64,000 bases of DNA from Nostoc spongiaeforme FACHB-130 (GCF_014698475.1 NZ_JACJTB010000029.1:22697-86696); one strand, 5' to 3'; counted from the stretch's first letter, positions 29,302 through 39,124 are shown. Translations and numbers: made by a program. The notes: generated by a model not told the origin, from the letters alone.

Positions 29302-29630
29302 AACTGCTTTTAGATGAAAATCTCTCTGATCAGATTATTGGCAGGATTATCGACTTATATCCTGATTCTGAACACGTAAAAACCTTGTCGCTAACGAATA
29401 CTGATGATGGGATTATCTGGGAATATGCAAAAGCACATGGTTTTGTGATTGTTTCCAAAGACTCTGACTTCCATCAACGTAGTTTACTTTATGGTCATCC
29501 TCCTAAGTTCATCTATCTTCGTATCGGTAACAGTCCAACATCAAAAATTGTTCAAATTTTGAGAGATAATTTCGACACCATCATTCAATTTGGAAATAGA
29601 GAATTAGAAAGTATCTTAGTGCTGTCATAG
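29298..29630 (+). CDS. DUF5615 PIN-like toxin
   Basis: A 110-aa PIN-like nuclease (DUF5615 / VapC45-like). The start LLLDENLS carries the first acidic residue and the VIVSKDSDF block carries the Asp pair that binds the catalytic metal in PIN proteins. These toxins cut RNA. The GTG start at 29298 overlaps the antitoxin stop. All catalytic acids appear intact, so the pair is probably functional. Confidence 0.88.
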   Translation: MKLLLDENLSDQIIGRIIDLYPDSEHVKTLSLTNTDDGIIWEYAKAHGFVIVSKDSDFHQRSLLYGHPPKFIYLRIGNSPTSKIVQILRDNFDTIIQFGNRELESILVLS

Positions 29631-29666
29631 TTTGAAACAGAAGCTTAACTCAGTACATCATCTCTA

Positions 29667-30632
29667 TTATAATTTCGCTGCTAGAATTTCTTGCGATCGC
29701 TCGATATTTTTCCGCACAGATTTAGCAGAATTATGCAACGCTGCTACTTCACTTTCACTTAAACTTAATTCCAAAATACTTTCAATACCACCACAACCTA
29801 AGCGACAAGGCACACCAATCACCACATCTTTTAAACCATATTCACCATCTAAATAAGCTGCAATTGGTAACAGCCGCGATTGATTTAATAATATTGACTC
29901 AACCATCATACTTGTCGCCGATGCAGGGGCAAAAAATGCGCCACCTGTTTGAATTAATTCAACAATTTCTGCACCACCGTTGCGGGTTCTTGCTATTAAA
30001 CTTTCAATGGTAGCTGCGTCTAATAATTCTGTAATGGGAATGCCGTTAACAGTGGCATAACGAGATAATGGAACCATTAAATCGCCGTGGCTTCCTAATA
30101 CCATCGCCTTCACATCGGCAGGTAAAACACCCAATTCTAAAGCGATGAAAGTTTCAAAGCGGGCTGAGTCTAACACGCCAGCCATACCCATAATGCGATC
30201 GCGTGGTAAACCTGTGGCTTGCCAAGCTAAATAAGTCATCACGTCTAAAGGGTTTGTGACGATAATAAAAATTGCATTGGGCGAATGTGCGATCGCATTT
30301 TTTGCTGCGTCGACGACAATCTTGGCATTAGTTTTCAGCAAATCATCCCGACTCATTCCCGGTTTACGCGGTAGCCCAGCCGTAATCACCACAATTTCAG
30401 AATTAGCCGTATCAGCATAATTATTCGTCCCGATAATCTGACGGTTATGCAGTTCTATTCCTCTGGCTTCCATTAAATCCAGTGCCAAACCCTGCGGCAT
30501 ACCCTCAACAATATCAAGTAACACCACATCTGCTAAATTCTTCTCGGCAATGCGTTGGGCGAGAGTACTACCAACTCTACCAGCACCAACAATGGTGACG
30601 CGCGGTAAATGGCAAGGAATAGGGGAAAACAT
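29667..30632 (-). CDS. mdh: malate dehydrogenase
   Basis: NAD-dependent oxidation of malate to oxaloacetate in central metabolism, cytosolic. The 321-aa protein belongs to the lactate/malate dehydrogenase superfamily, in the LDH-like MDH group: Rossmann motif GAGRVGSTLA, the substrate-loop GLPRKPGMSRDDL with three substrate-contacting Arg (the PRKPGMSR form marks malate rather than lactate dehydrogenases), NPLDVMTYL and the catalytic His in GSHGDLM. It converges on the DUF5615 gene with 36 bp between stops. Confidence 0.94.
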   Translation of the reverse strand: MFSPIPCHLPRVTIVGAGRVGSTLAQRIAEKNLADVVLLDIVEGMPQGLALDLMEARGIELHNRQIIGTNNYADTANSEIVVITAGLPRKPGMSRDDLLKTNAKIVVDAAKNAIAHSPNAIFIIVTNPLDVMTYLAWQATGLPRDRIMGMAGVLDSARFETFIALELGVLPADVKAMVLGSHGDLMVPLSRYATVNGIPITELLDAATIESLIARTRNGGAEIVELIQTGGAFFAPASATSMMVESILLNQSRLLPIAAYLDGEYGLKDVVIGVPCRLGCGGIESILELSLSESEVAALHNSAKSVRKNIERSQEILAAKL

Positions 30633-30952
30633 AATTAATTTGTAATTTTAGGTTTTAGATAATCCAAAAATACTTTTCTCTTCCTCACTCCTGGATAAAC
30701 TGCGATCGCCAGTTTGTCACACCCAGTATTTTGACAATATTTTAGCGCAGAAGTTCTGGAAAAATTCAAAAGTCAGAACTGAAAATCATCAATTCTGACT
30801 TCTGGATGATATGTAGCAATCCTCAATGATTTACAAACATCTCTCTCCCTAGTCTTCCTTGTCCTCCTTGTCTACTTTGTCCGTATATCAAATAGGACGC
30901 TTTTTGCATCCCACACCCAACCCTCAACAAATCTGCATCTAGAGAAGAGGAA
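30633..30952. other. intergenic region upstream of mdh
   Basis: About 320 bp. It contains a pyrimidine-rich run (CTTCCTTGTCCTCCTTGTC at about 30852-30870) and one GCGATCGC site near 30703. It should hold the mdh promoter. No gene or strong hairpin seen. Confidence 0.5.
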
Positions 30953-31237
30953 TTATTTGAAATTTAAAGAATCATGTTGTGATAATAATTTTTCCACCTT
31001 CGCCTCATCAATTCTTGCTGTTAATTTTTTAGCTTCATGCAAATCTCTGGTTGTTTTTGCCAAGGTAAAAGTCGAACCAACAGAAAAAGCTAAACCCATA
31101 CCCATAAAGCCTTTTACCCAGTTATCCACGGGCAAATTCACAATTCCAAAGCTAGTCATAGAAACAGAAAGCATAAAAGCAGCCCATGTTTGAATAATCC
31201 AAGCTGTACTATCTTTTTGTGAACTTAGTTGCTGCAT
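30953..31237 (-). CDS. YiaA/YiaB-family inner-membrane protein
   Basis: A 94-aa membrane protein of the YiaA/B two-helix family: SAWIIQTWAAFMLSVSMTSFGI forms the first helix and WVKGFMGMGLAFSVGSTFTL the second, separated by a short loop. A charged cytoplasmic tail (ARIDEAKVEKLL) follows. Role unknown in all bacteria. The frame extends to a TTG at 31294, but ATG 31237 is preceded by GGCGG and removes an unlikely 19-residue extension. It stands alone. Confidence 0.8.
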   Translation of the reverse strand: MQQLSSQKDSTAWIIQTWAAFMLSVSMTSFGIVNLPVDNWVKGFMGMGLAFSVGSTFTLAKTTRDLHEAKKLTARIDEAKVEKLLSQHDSLNFK

Positions 31238-31423
31238 ATTTCCGCCCGATAAATTCAGGAATTTAATAGCGATATTATTAATTGGTGTAGTCAATTACAA
31301 CAATAAAATTACCACTTTGATAACTGGACTGTAATCAGTTAACTAAAAAGTACCTAAATAAAAGAATAACTGGTACACAGTTTTGTACCAGTTAGATAAA
31401 TGGCATAAAGTTGGGGAATTTAA

Positions 31424-33022
31424 TTATTCAGATTCTGAAAATGTTTGTACCTTACCATCAGGACTGAAAACAACTCGAATTCTGATATTTTGACCAGATT
31501 TATTACCAGAAACAAAAGGCTTACCAATTGCAGGTATACCCGTATTATCAATAAACTCTCTTGCTGGTTTATTCAAAGGTAAAATTCTTGCTAGAGAACC
31601 ATCCACATCCACAGTCAAGCTGTATTCTAATGTTTGTGTTAATCCAGCAGGTGGTTGCCAACGCTTCTGAAAGAAACTTCTAGCTTCTGCGATTTGGGTT
31701 GTGTCAAATATTGTGCTGTTGGTAGCCACATTAGAAGGTGTAGAAGTTTGCGGAGTATCACCCAATCTATCAACAAATGGATTATTCTCTGCTGAAGGTG
31801 GTAGAGAAGAAGTGATTTTTTCTCCTAGTGGCTGATTAGTTGGTGAGTACTCAGGAGAAAGATTATTGCCCCGGTTGTTATTGGGTATAGTTGCCAATGG
31901 TGGCGGAACAATTGACGGGATACTAGTAGATGATAAATTATCCGCCCCGGAAGACAGACGCGGAGGTAAACTCCGCCTTTGAGGTAAGCTAATTTCACCC
32001 TGATTAATGGGCGGTACAGGGTTCAGTGCAATTTGTTGACCAGAAATTGTTGTTGATGTCGTACTTGGGAGATTATTCTTGGTGCTAATGCTTGCTTGGG
32101 GTATATTCAGCCCAGTTTTAGAAGATGTTGACGGTACACCGAGCGAGGTGGCGGAGTTAGCCGAAGAAATACCCGCCCCAGAAGGGATGACAGGTTGTGC
32201 TGGCAAACGAGAAGTTGGCAGAGGCAGAGTAGAGTCGATGGGTGGCAGTGATGGTAAATTATCTGGAGATGCCAGTCCAGGTAGTGGTGTACTCAAGTTA
32301 GCTGACGGTGCAGGTGCTAAAGCCACATCAGACTCTTGGGAAGTCGTTTTATTTGCTGTTGTTGGCTGATTTTGTCGATAATAATTGGCGTATTGTAAAG
32401 TGATTGGCAATAAACCTACACTTAAAACCAAAACTGCGGCGACAGGAGCCCAAGCTGGGAAGCGGAGAACAGAATTATTATTATTCAGAGATGGTAAAGC
32501 CATCACATCAGCTGAGTATTCATCCAAAGCTGAGGCTAAATCATAAAGTTGTAATAAACTGAGTTGCACCAATGGGCTAGAGGCTTGACCAGACAAAGAA
32601 CCAAGATGTAATTTGTGAGTTAAAGAACTGCCCGGTTCTAAATAGATTTTGCTTCTGGGAATGTCGGCGGCGAAAGATTTTAAAGTCTGTGTAGATAAAG
32701 CTGATGGGGCTGAATCATCAGATGTTGTGATTGCATCGGCAAAGTCAGACAAACCCAGCGAAAAACTTTCTGGCGACTGTTGGAGGAATTGCTGCACATA
32801 GCTGGTGACGGCATCACATAAAGCTTCGAGTTGGTCGCGATCGCCCCGAATTACAACCCTGCGTTCTTCTGGTAGTCGTGGATCGTCAATGCGTAACTCA
32901 AAGCTGAGTTGCTTAATTACAGTTTTCCCCATCCAACGGGACAAAGGCGAACTTTGTGCCAATACTTCGAGTGTGCAAGTGGGGGGTGTGTAGCGACGAA
33001 TGACAGAATTTAATACAGGCAT
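31424..33022 (-). CDS. DUF4335 protein with membrane anchor and Ser/Pro-rich linker
   Basis: A 532-aa cyanobacterial DUF4335 protein when started at ATG 33022 (MPVLNSVIRRYTPPTC), the usual family start; the open frame runs 26 codons further. Residues 1-190 form a conserved cytoplasmic domain (TCTLEVLAQSSPLSRW, RLPEERRVVIRGDRDQLEAL). One membrane helix (WAPVAAVLVLSVGLLPITL) follows, then ~180 residues of low-complexity Ser/Pro/Asn sequence and a C-terminal beta-rich domain (LTQTLEYSLTVDVDGSL...). The topology suggests a cytoplasm-to-periplasm linker, possibly cell-envelope related. It is always, as far as I know, next to DUF3038; here it follows it by 25 bp. Confidence 0.85.
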   Translation of the reverse strand: MPVLNSVIRRYTPPTCTLEVLAQSSPLSRWMGKTVIKQLSFELRIDDPRLPEERRVVIRGDRDQLEALCDAVTSYVQQFLQQSPESFSLGLSDFADAITTSDDSAPSALSTQTLKSFAADIPRSKIYLEPGSSLTHKLHLGSLSGQASSPLVQLSLLQLYDLASALDEYSADVMALPSLNNNNSVLRFPAWAPVAAVLVLSVGLLPITLQYANYYRQNQPTTANKTTSQESDVALAPAPSANLSTPLPGLASPDNLPSLPPIDSTLPLPTSRLPAQPVIPSGAGISSANSATSLGVPSTSSKTGLNIPQASISTKNNLPSTTSTTISGQQIALNPVPPINQGEISLPQRRSLPPRLSSGADNLSSTSIPSIVPPPLATIPNNNRGNNLSPEYSPTNQPLGEKITSSLPPSAENNPFVDRLGDTPQTSTPSNVATNSTIFDTTQIAEARSFFQKRWQPPAGLTQTLEYSLTVDVDGSLARILPLNKPAREFIDNTGIPAIGKPFVSGNKSGQNIRIRVVFSPDGKVQTFSESE

Positions 33023-33047
33023 GGCAGAAACTGCAAAGGAGACGTTT

Positions 33048-33653
33048 TCAATATTTTGCGGAATGGTCGATGAGTGCGAGCCAGAGACGGCGGTGTCCAC
33101 CAGGGGCGCTGTAAAACAGTAAGTTTACAAGCAATTTAAGTGCTAGGTGGGTGAGTAATTCCGTTGAGATTTGGTCATCCTCTTCCATTCGCTCTTGGTA
33201 GGTGTTGCAAAAAGCATCAATGTAATCTCCAAGTAAAGCAGCCTGATGAGGTTCCCGGTTATTTTCCGCCATTTGCTCTAGTAACCCAACAGCACGACGA
33301 ATTAATTCTTGGTGCTGTTTGGCGAGATAGCAGATGATTAAAACAAGCGATCGCGCTTCTTCTACATCTAGCTTTTTTCGCCCTCCTTGACCTTTGCGTA
33401 GGGGATTTGACTGCCGTAGCCGCCATAAAGCTACGCGGTCTGGCACTCTTGACTCTAAATTTAGGTTAACTGCCGCCGAGAGCATAGCCTCAGAACCAAT
33501 CCCAGTTAAGGTTTCTAGCGCCAACAGTACCAAGTCCAACTGAGTTTTGATATTGTCCCATTGAACTGTGTCTGGGGTTGGAAGCTTAATTAACTCCTCC
33601 CACTGAGAATTGGGTGTGGCTGAGTCTGCGGCCGAGTGCATAACTTTTAGCAT
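33048..33653 (-). CDS. DUF3038 protein
   Basis: A 201-aa soluble helical protein of the cyanobacterial DUF3038 family. Its middle has a conserved DRVALWRLRQSNPLRKGQGG and its end a MEEDDQISTELLTHLALKLLVN helix. Function unknown. It forms a two-gene operon with the DUF4335 gene downstream (25 bp between stop and the preferred start), a pairing conserved in cyanobacteria, which suggests the two proteins act together. Confidence 0.85.
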   Translation of the reverse strand: MLKVMHSAADSATPNSQWEELIKLPTPDTVQWDNIKTQLDLVLLALETLTGIGSEAMLSAAVNLNLESRVPDRVALWRLRQSNPLRKGQGGRKKLDVEEARSLVLIICYLAKQHQELIRRAVGLLEQMAENNREPHQAALLGDYIDAFCNTYQERMEEDDQISTELLTHLALKLLVNLLFYSAPGGHRRLWLALIDHSAKY

Positions 33654-33933
33654 AGGTGATCGGGCTGGTAGGGGCTGGTGCTGTTACCTATTTTGAAACC
33701 AGACTCTCTAGGATTTAAGTTGGTTTCCCATACATAAATTTTGGCAGGAACTAGCTTCTAGCTGGTTGAACTTTGGTAAACAGCAGTTGTCACTGTCTTA
33801 CTCTACAAGATGAAAATTTATTTTCCATACACTTAGCAGAGGAGAAAATGATCTACCTCAGTAAAAATTTTCCTAGCCTCCACCACTGCTTCCGTATGAA
33901 GTATAAATCAATATCAACAATAAATAATTGTGT

Positions 33934-34109
33934 GCATCCACTTTCGGCAAATAGCCCTGCGCTAAGGCGCACGCTACGCGAACAGACTGAAGTCTGGGGC
34001 TATACAAACTAAACCCGCCTGCGCGGGTTTTGAGATAGTCCGCGTAGGCGGACTTGGTTTGTGTAGCCGCGATTTCCAATCGCCTGGTGTTTCTTCCAAA
34101 AGTGGATGC
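33934..34109. repeat. 176-bp inverted-repeat element containing two GC-rich hairpins
   Basis: The ends GCATCCACTTT (33934-33944) and AAAGTGGATGC (34099-34109) are perfect inverted repeats. Inside are hairpins AAACCCGC/GCGGGTTT (34011-34018 and 34023-34030) and AGTCCGC/GCGGACT (34037-34043 and 34048-34054), bracketed by GGCTATACAAAC...GTGTAGCC. A related hairpin recurs at 37143-37208. It fills the gap between DUF3038 and ruvC; an ORF at 33773-34012 running into it is not a gene. Confidence 0.7.
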
Positions 34110-34141
34110 TCCCAAATAATTGATGGCTCTGTGATGAATAA

Positions 34142-34633
34142 TTACAACTGAAACAATGCTGTTAAAGCTACTGCTAAAGCATCTGCGGCATCGTCTGGTC
34201 TTGGGATTGTATCTAAATTCAACTCTCGCGCCACGGCTGCTTGCACATCAGATTTATCTGCATTGCCATAGCCTGTTAAAGCTTGTTTAATTTGTGCTGG
34301 GGTAAATTCTACATAAGGTAAACGATGTTGTCCCAAAACTAACATGACAACGCCACGAGCTTGTGCTACAAGAATAGTGCTTGACATACGATAGAAGAAC
34401 AGCTTTTCGATCGCAACCAAGTCTGGTTGCAATTCACTAATCAGGGTGTGTAAATCATCAAACAAGGTACACAGGCGCTGTGCCATTTCTGCATCTGCCG
34501 AGGTACTAATTACACCAAAATCAAGCATATCTACCGTTGCGTCTTGTACCTTGCTAGAGCCTTGTTTGCAAGTAATTGCACCAAATCCTAAAATGGCTAA
34601 TCCAGGATCTAAACCTAAAATTCGTTTTTCCAT
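34142..34633 (-). CDS. ruvC: crossover junction endodeoxyribonuclease RuvC
   Basis: Holliday-junction resolvase acting with RuvAB in recombination and repair. The 163-aa protein from ATG 34633 ([13 protein letters not shown]) has its catalytic acids visible: D7 in GLDPG, E in VAIEKLF, and the Asp pair in [10 protein letters not shown]. The frame extends 17 codons upstream to 34684, but the ATG used here begins exactly at the conserved first strand. Confidence 0.95.
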   Translation of the reverse strand: MEKRILGLDPGLAILGFGAITCKQGSSKVQDATVDMLDFGVISTSADAEMAQRLCTLFDDLHTLISELQPDLVAIEKLFFYRMSSTILVAQARGVVMLVLGQHRLPYVEFTPAQIKQALTGYGNADKSDVQAAVARELNLDTIPRPDDAADALAVALTALFQL

Positions 34634-34914
34634 TAAACTAACTTTGACCAAGCCAGGGTATTGTTTTACTGGGAAGACTGGCAACTTTGATGACTGGTTT
34701 TCTAGCTGTAGTCAAAGAAGTTAGGATACTCGGAAAGCATGAATGTTAGGCATAGTAATACTATTACCTCCTGCCTGCATTTGGCCTCTATCTCCTGTCT
34801 TCTGCTATCAGTCTCAAAGCACTGAAATACTTAATAATGACACACTTGGTGTTAAAACCAGGGAGTGTAAATTTTCTTTTATTCATTAGTTTGTAGCACT
34901 GCTTTCAATCAGGT

Positions 34915-36285
34915 ATGTCAATTGGTTTTCTCAGACAAGCCCTCAACGCCCTGCAACAGCAGTCGCGCAGCCGCACATCTCATCGGGTTAACCAGTGGTT
35001 TAAGTGGTTATCTCCAGGATTATCAGTAAAACGCTGGTTACTTATTAGCCTTGGCGGTGTATTTTTGGCTAGTTTGGGGTTAGCTATATGGGTGAAGTTG
35101 ACCCCGATTTTTTGGCTGTTGGAGTTGTTGAGGAGTTTTCTGGGAGTCATTACCAACATCCTACCCAACTATATCAGCGGCCCTTTGGTGCTGCTGGGCG
35201 GGTTACTTTTGCTGCTTTGGGGACAAACTCGCACTGTGGGTTCCATTACGGCGGCTTTCAAACAACAAGGTGAAACAGAACTCATTGATGTTTTGTTAGC
35301 CCATCGCCGCTTATATCGCGGGCCGAAAATTGTGGTTATTGGTGGTGGTACCGGACTTTCGACTTTGCTGCGGGGATTGAAAACTTATAGTGCTAATATT
35401 AGTGCGATCGTCACTGTTGCTGATGATGGTGGTTCTTCTGGGCGGTTGCGTCAAGAATTTGGTGTGCTACCACCGGGAGATATTCGCAATTGTTTAGCAG
35501 CCTTAGCAGATGAAGAAAAGCTGTTAACAGAATTGTTTCAATACCGCTTTCGGGCTGGCGATGGCTTGACGGGGCATAGTTTTGGTAACTTATTCTTAAC
35601 TGCCATGAGTGAGATTACTGGTGATTTAGAACGTGCTGTGGCGGCGAGTTCTAAAGTCTTAGCGGTGCGGGGACAAGTTTTACCAGCAACTCTTACTGAT
35701 GTGCGTTTGTGGGCAGAATTAGCCGATGGCCGCCGCATTGAAGGAGAATCGAATATTCCTAAAGCTGGTGGTAAAATTGTCAAGATTGGTTGCACACCCG
35801 CTAATCCACCAGCCTTACCCGCAGCGATTAAAGCGATTAAAGAAGCTGACTATATTATTATTGGGCCGGGTAGCCTGTATACAAGCTTGATTCCTAATTT
35901 ACTAGTACCAGAAATTGCCAATGCGATCGCCGACTCCAAAGCCCCTCGCATCTACATTTGCAATATTATGACCCAACCAGGAGAAACCGAGGGCTATACT
36001 GTTGCTGACCATATCAAAGCTATTGATGCAGCCTGTGGTCAAAGGCGATTATTTGATGCTGTTATGGTACACAAAAAATCTCCTTCTCCCCAATCCCTCA
36101 TCCGTTATGCCCAACAAAATTCTCATCCAGTTTTCCTCGACAGAGAAGATGTATCGTTACTAGGGCGACGAGTTGTTTTAGCTAATGTATTGTATGAAGA
36201 TGAAACCGGTGTTGTCCGTCACAATCCCCAAAAACTCGCAAAAGTGTTGTTGCGATGGTACAGTGGCGCTCATCATGGAAAGTGA
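34915..36285 (+). CDS. yvcK: YvcK/CofD-family protein (gluconeogenesis factor, UDP-sugar binding)
   Basis: A 456-aa member of the YvcK family, which binds UDP-GlcNAc and controls cell-wall precursor allocation and carbon flow. The Rossmann-like core starts at residue ~140: [34 protein letters not shown]. Ahead of it, cyanobacterial forms carry an N-terminal extension with two membrane segments ([19 protein letters not shown] and [15 protein letters not shown]), present here, so this copy is membrane-attached. It is divergent from ruvC with 281 bp between. Confidence 0.9.
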   Translation: MSIGFLRQALNALQQQSRSRTSHRVNQWFKWLSPGLSVKRWLLISLGGVFLASLGLAIWVKLTPIFWLLELLRSFLGVITNILPNYISGPLVLLGGLLLLLWGQTRTVGSITAAFKQQGETELIDVLLAHRRLYRGPKIVVIGGGTGLSTLLRGLKTYSANISAIVTVADDGGSSGRLRQEFGVLPPGDIRNCLAALADEEKLLTELFQYRFRAGDGLTGHSFGNLFLTAMSEITGDLERAVAASSKVLAVRGQVLPATLTDVRLWAELADGRRIEGESNIPKAGGKIVKIGCTPANPPALPAAIKAIKEADYIIIGPGSLYTSLIPNLLVPEIANAIADSKAPRIYICNIMTQPGETEGYTVADHIKAIDAACGQRRLFDAVMVHKKSPSPQSLIRYAQQNSHPVFLDREDVSLLGRRVVLANVLYEDETGVVRHNPQKLAKVLLRWYSGAHHGK

Positions 36286-36317
36286 AAATTAGTCATTAGT
36301 CATTTGTGTACACACAT

Positions 36318-36339
36318 CTTGCACCTAGCCCCGACGAAT
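36318..36339. repeat. left copy of a 22-bp inverted repeat flanking a Uma2 gene
   Basis: It begins CTTGCACCTAGCCCCGACG. An exact inverted copy is at 37305-37326. The pair encloses the Uma2 gene at 36475-37041. Confidence 0.8.
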
Positions 36340-36357
36340 TCAATAAGACTGTTGACG

Positions 36358-36386
36358 AATAAGAGAGAAGTAATCCCTCTCTTATT
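36358..36386. terminator. hairpin between convergent yvcK and Uma2 genes
   Basis: AATAAGAGAG (36358-36367) and CTCTCTTATT (36377-36386) are perfect 10-bp arms around a 9-nt loop. It lies 73 bp past the yvcK stop and 89 bp past the Uma2 stop on the other strand, so it could end either transcript. Stem is AT-rich and the following T-run is short. Confidence 0.6.
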
Positions 36387-36474
36387 ACTTTCGGGAGAAA
36401 ATAATCAGAAACTCTATAATTTTTAAGTTTATTCTCAACAAGGGTATTTAAATGATAAAGTGGACTGGCGATCG

Positions 36475-37041
36475 CTAACTAAAACAAACTTTAACAGCGC
36501 AACTAAATTCCGGCAAAAGTGGACTAGTTAAATTATCTTCTTTATATAAAGTAGCCGCTAATTTTAAAACACCATTTTCTCGACGGTAAATTTCTACTGT
36601 TTCTTTTTCGCGGTCAAAAATCCAGTATTCTTGTACACCTTGAACTGAGTAAAGTTTTAGCTTTAATTGCTTATCTCGTTTCTTCTGTATTTCGCCAGGA
36701 GAAAGCACTTCAATTACTAGTTCTGGCGCACCTGTTAAATGTCCAGCTTCATCTAATATTTCTGATAAACGTTCATTACTTACCCAAACTACATCAGGAA
36801 TTACATTATCATCATCAGTAAAAATAATTCCTGGTGCAAAGGCAACTTGTCCTAAACCTGTTTGATTTGACCAAATTTGTAATTGTGTACCAATTTTGAC
36901 ACAAACATTTTGATGTTTCCAATGAGGCGCTCTAGTCACAAATAATTCTCCATCAATTATCTCATAACGCTTGCCATCGTCAGGAAATAACTCTAAGTCG
37001 GCAGTTGTCCAACGAACTTTTTCGGATGCAGTGGAAGTCAT
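36475..37041 (-). CDS. Uma2-family (DUF820) putative endonuclease
   Basis: A 188-aa member of the Uma2 family, abundant in cyanobacteria and folded like restriction endonucleases. The family pattern is present: YEIIDGELFVTRAPHWKHQ at the start, the catalytic VIPDVVWVS (Asp) and LVIEVLSPGE (Glu), then KRDKQLKLKLYSVQGVQEYWI. Its biological role is unproven; a nuclease linked to mobile elements is usually suggested. It is bracketed by 22-bp inverted repeats, suggesting it moved as a unit. Confidence 0.88.
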   Translation of the reverse strand: MTSTASEKVRWTTADLELFPDDGKRYEIIDGELFVTRAPHWKHQNVCVKIGTQLQIWSNQTGLGQVAFAPGIIFTDDDNVIPDVVWVSNERLSEILDEAGHLTGAPELVIEVLSPGEIQKKRDKQLKLKLYSVQGVQEYWIFDREKETVEIYRRENGVLKLAATLYKEDNLTSPLLPEFSCAVKVCFS

Positions 37042-37142
37042 ACAATTTTGGATTTGGGATTTTAGATTTTGGATTTAGGGAGAGGATGCTTTTTTATTCC
37101 CTACTCCCTATTTTCACATTTTGCACCAAGCGACTGAAGTCA

Positions 37143-37208
37143 CGGCTACACAAACAAAACCCTTGATTTTACGTTAGTCCGCGCAGGCGGACTTTGTTTT
37201 TATAGCCG
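37143..37208. repeat. dispersed hairpin repeat
   Basis: Outer arms CGGCTA (37143-37148) and TAGCCG (37203-37208), inner arms AGTCCGC (37176-37182) and GCGGACT (37187-37193). It is the same family as the hairpins at 34037-34054. Confidence 0.7.
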
Positions 37209-37304
37209 AGCCAGTGCGTTGGGGAGACAGCGCCGTGGGCGGGTTTCCCGACTTGAGGCGACTGTCGTCGGCTTTGCCGACTCCCTCACTGGCGTGCGAA
37301 TTCC

Positions 37305-37326
37305 ATTCGTCGGGGCTAGGTGCAAG
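37305..37326. repeat. right copy of a 22-bp inverted repeat flanking a Uma2 gene
   Basis: Exact inverted copy of 36318-36339. The overlapping 37296-37318 also matches 17738-17760. No coding function. Confidence 0.8.
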
Positions 37327-37350
37327 ATATGTGTATTCCCTATCTTTAAT

Positions 37351-38937
37351 TTAACTAGCGATCGCCTCTGCTTTTTCTGCCACGGGGACATAAGGTTTTT
37401 CTGCGCCTTGTGCCAAATAAGCGGCTAACTGGCTTTCAATTTGGTCGCGGACAATTTGGCGATATTCTAAGAAATGCTCGTTGTGGGCACAAACAGCAAG
37501 GTAATGTGTAAATACATCAGGGTTACGCTTGATAATACTGAACAAATGATGCCAGAATTTCCACCGAGTTTCCCTGACAACTCCTTGTCGCCAAACTACA
37601 ATTAACAGGGCTTTGAGTTCTACCCATGATGGCATTTTAAAAGGTGCTTTCCACTTAGGCGAACCCAACATTAAAAAACAGCGATAGGTGCGGTCTAAGT
37701 ATTTTACAGGGTCGTATAAAGCACAAAAAGCCTCAACATATTCCCTGGCAAGTTCTTCTAAAGGACGAGTGGGGATAAAGTTCATCAACGTGGTTTGGTT
37801 GATGTTACTTTCTGTATTTTCCCGCAGTCTACCTTCTTTTTTCAGCCGATGCCACAGTGCGGTATTGGGTAGTGCTTGTAACATGGCGAAGGTGGTTGAG
37901 GGAATCCCGGCTTGTTCGGCAAAACGGACGATGCGATCGCCTGCGCCAGCTTTTTCGCCATCAAACCCGATAATAAACCCAGCCATTGGCCGCAACCCAG
38001 CTTTGATGATGGTTTGTACTGCATCTGTCAAAGAACTACGGGTATTTTGAAATTTCTTGGTGAGTTGTAAACTATCTTCGTCTGGGGTTTCAATCCCCAA
38101 AAACACCGCCGAAAATCCAGACTCAACCATCAATTCTAGTAATTCTTCGTCTTGGGCTAAATCTACAGAAGCTTCCGTATCAAATTTAAAGGGATATTGG
38201 TGTTCTTCCATCCAAACTTTTAACTCTTTCAGCAACAATTTCACATTCCGCTTGTTACCGATAAAGTTGTCATCTACCATGAACACGCCCCGCCGCCAAC
38301 CCAATTCATAGAGATAATCCAACTCTGCTAATAATTGTTCTGGGGTTTTGGTGCGTGGTTTGCGTCCATAGAGAACAATAATGTCGCAAAATTCGCACTG
38401 GAAGGGACAACCGCGCGAAAATTGCACCGACATCATGTCATAAGCATCTAATTCTAATAAATCAAAGCGGGGTACGGGTGTGCTTGTGACATCGGGTTTT
38501 TCTGCGGTGCGGAAAGTTCCAGATTTTTCGCCTCGTTGAATTGCTTCCACAAACATCGGTAAGGTGATTTCCCCTTCATCTAAAATCAGGAAATCTGCAC
38601 CCACATTTTGAACATCATGGGGTGTAGAAGTGGGGTAAGGGCCACCAACTGCAACTAACTTACCGCGTCGTTTTGCTTCTTGAATTTGTTCCAATAAATC
38701 TTGTTTCTGGACAATCATCGCCGAGAAAATGACGATATCTGCCCATTCCCATTCTGCTTCTGTTGCAGAGCGAATATTGCGATCAACCAGCTTAAATTCC
38801 CATTCTTGCGGAAGAATTGCCGCTACAGTCACTAAACCCAAAGGTGGTAGTAAAACTTTGCGATCAACTAAATCCAGAATCTTTTCATAAGACCAAAAGG
38901 TTTTAGGAAATATCGGATAAACTAATAAAACTCGCAT
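37351..38937 (-). CDS. B12-binding-domain radical SAM protein
   Basis: A 528-aa radical SAM enzyme with an N-terminal cobalamin-binding domain (~1-140; VAVGGPYPTSTPHDV is the typical loop) and the iron-sulfur motif CPFQCEFC (CxxxCxxC, ~180-187) starting the SAM barrel. The C-terminal ~150 residues match the extension found in cyanobacterial BchE/hopanoid-methylase-like proteins (DUF4070 type). Such enzymes methylate or cyclise unactivated carbons in porphyrins, lipids or antibiotics; the substrate cannot be told. It is alone on its strand. Confidence 0.85.
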   Translation of the reverse strand: MRVLLVYPIFPKTFWSYEKILDLVDRKVLLPPLGLVTVAAILPQEWEFKLVDRNIRSATEAEWEWADIVIFSAMIVQKQDLLEQIQEAKRRGKLVAVGGPYPTSTPHDVQNVGADFLILDEGEITLPMFVEAIQRGEKSGTFRTAEKPDVTSTPVPRFDLLELDAYDMMSVQFSRGCPFQCEFCDIIVLYGRKPRTKTPEQLLAELDYLYELGWRRGVFMVDDNFIGNKRNVKLLLKELKVWMEEHQYPFKFDTEASVDLAQDEELLELMVESGFSAVFLGIETPDEDSLQLTKKFQNTRSSLTDAVQTIIKAGLRPMAGFIIGFDGEKAGAGDRIVRFAEQAGIPSTTFAMLQALPNTALWHRLKKEGRLRENTESNINQTTLMNFIPTRPLEELAREYVEAFCALYDPVKYLDRTYRCFLMLGSPKWKAPFKMPSWVELKALLIVVWRQGVVRETRWKFWHHLFSIIKRNPDVFTHYLAVCAHNEHFLEYRQIVRDQIESQLAAYLAQGAEKPYVPVAEKAEAIAS

Positions 38938-39124
38938 GTAGTAGCAGACCTCACACTTTGATTGTTATCCCACTCTAGCGGAAATAATTACTTATTGACT
39001 TTATATTGGCTTTAGCTTACCGTTAAAGGTTTTGTCTGTGCAATTATTAACTAGAAAATATTATGTGTCTGATAATAAAAATATGATGCCTCTCGATGCT
39101 TGATGATGTAAGAAAGAGGTCAAG

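Noticed and set aside
33773..34012. 79-codon open frame
   Set aside because: Its 3' part is made of the inverted-repeat element and its product resembles nothing; most likely chance.
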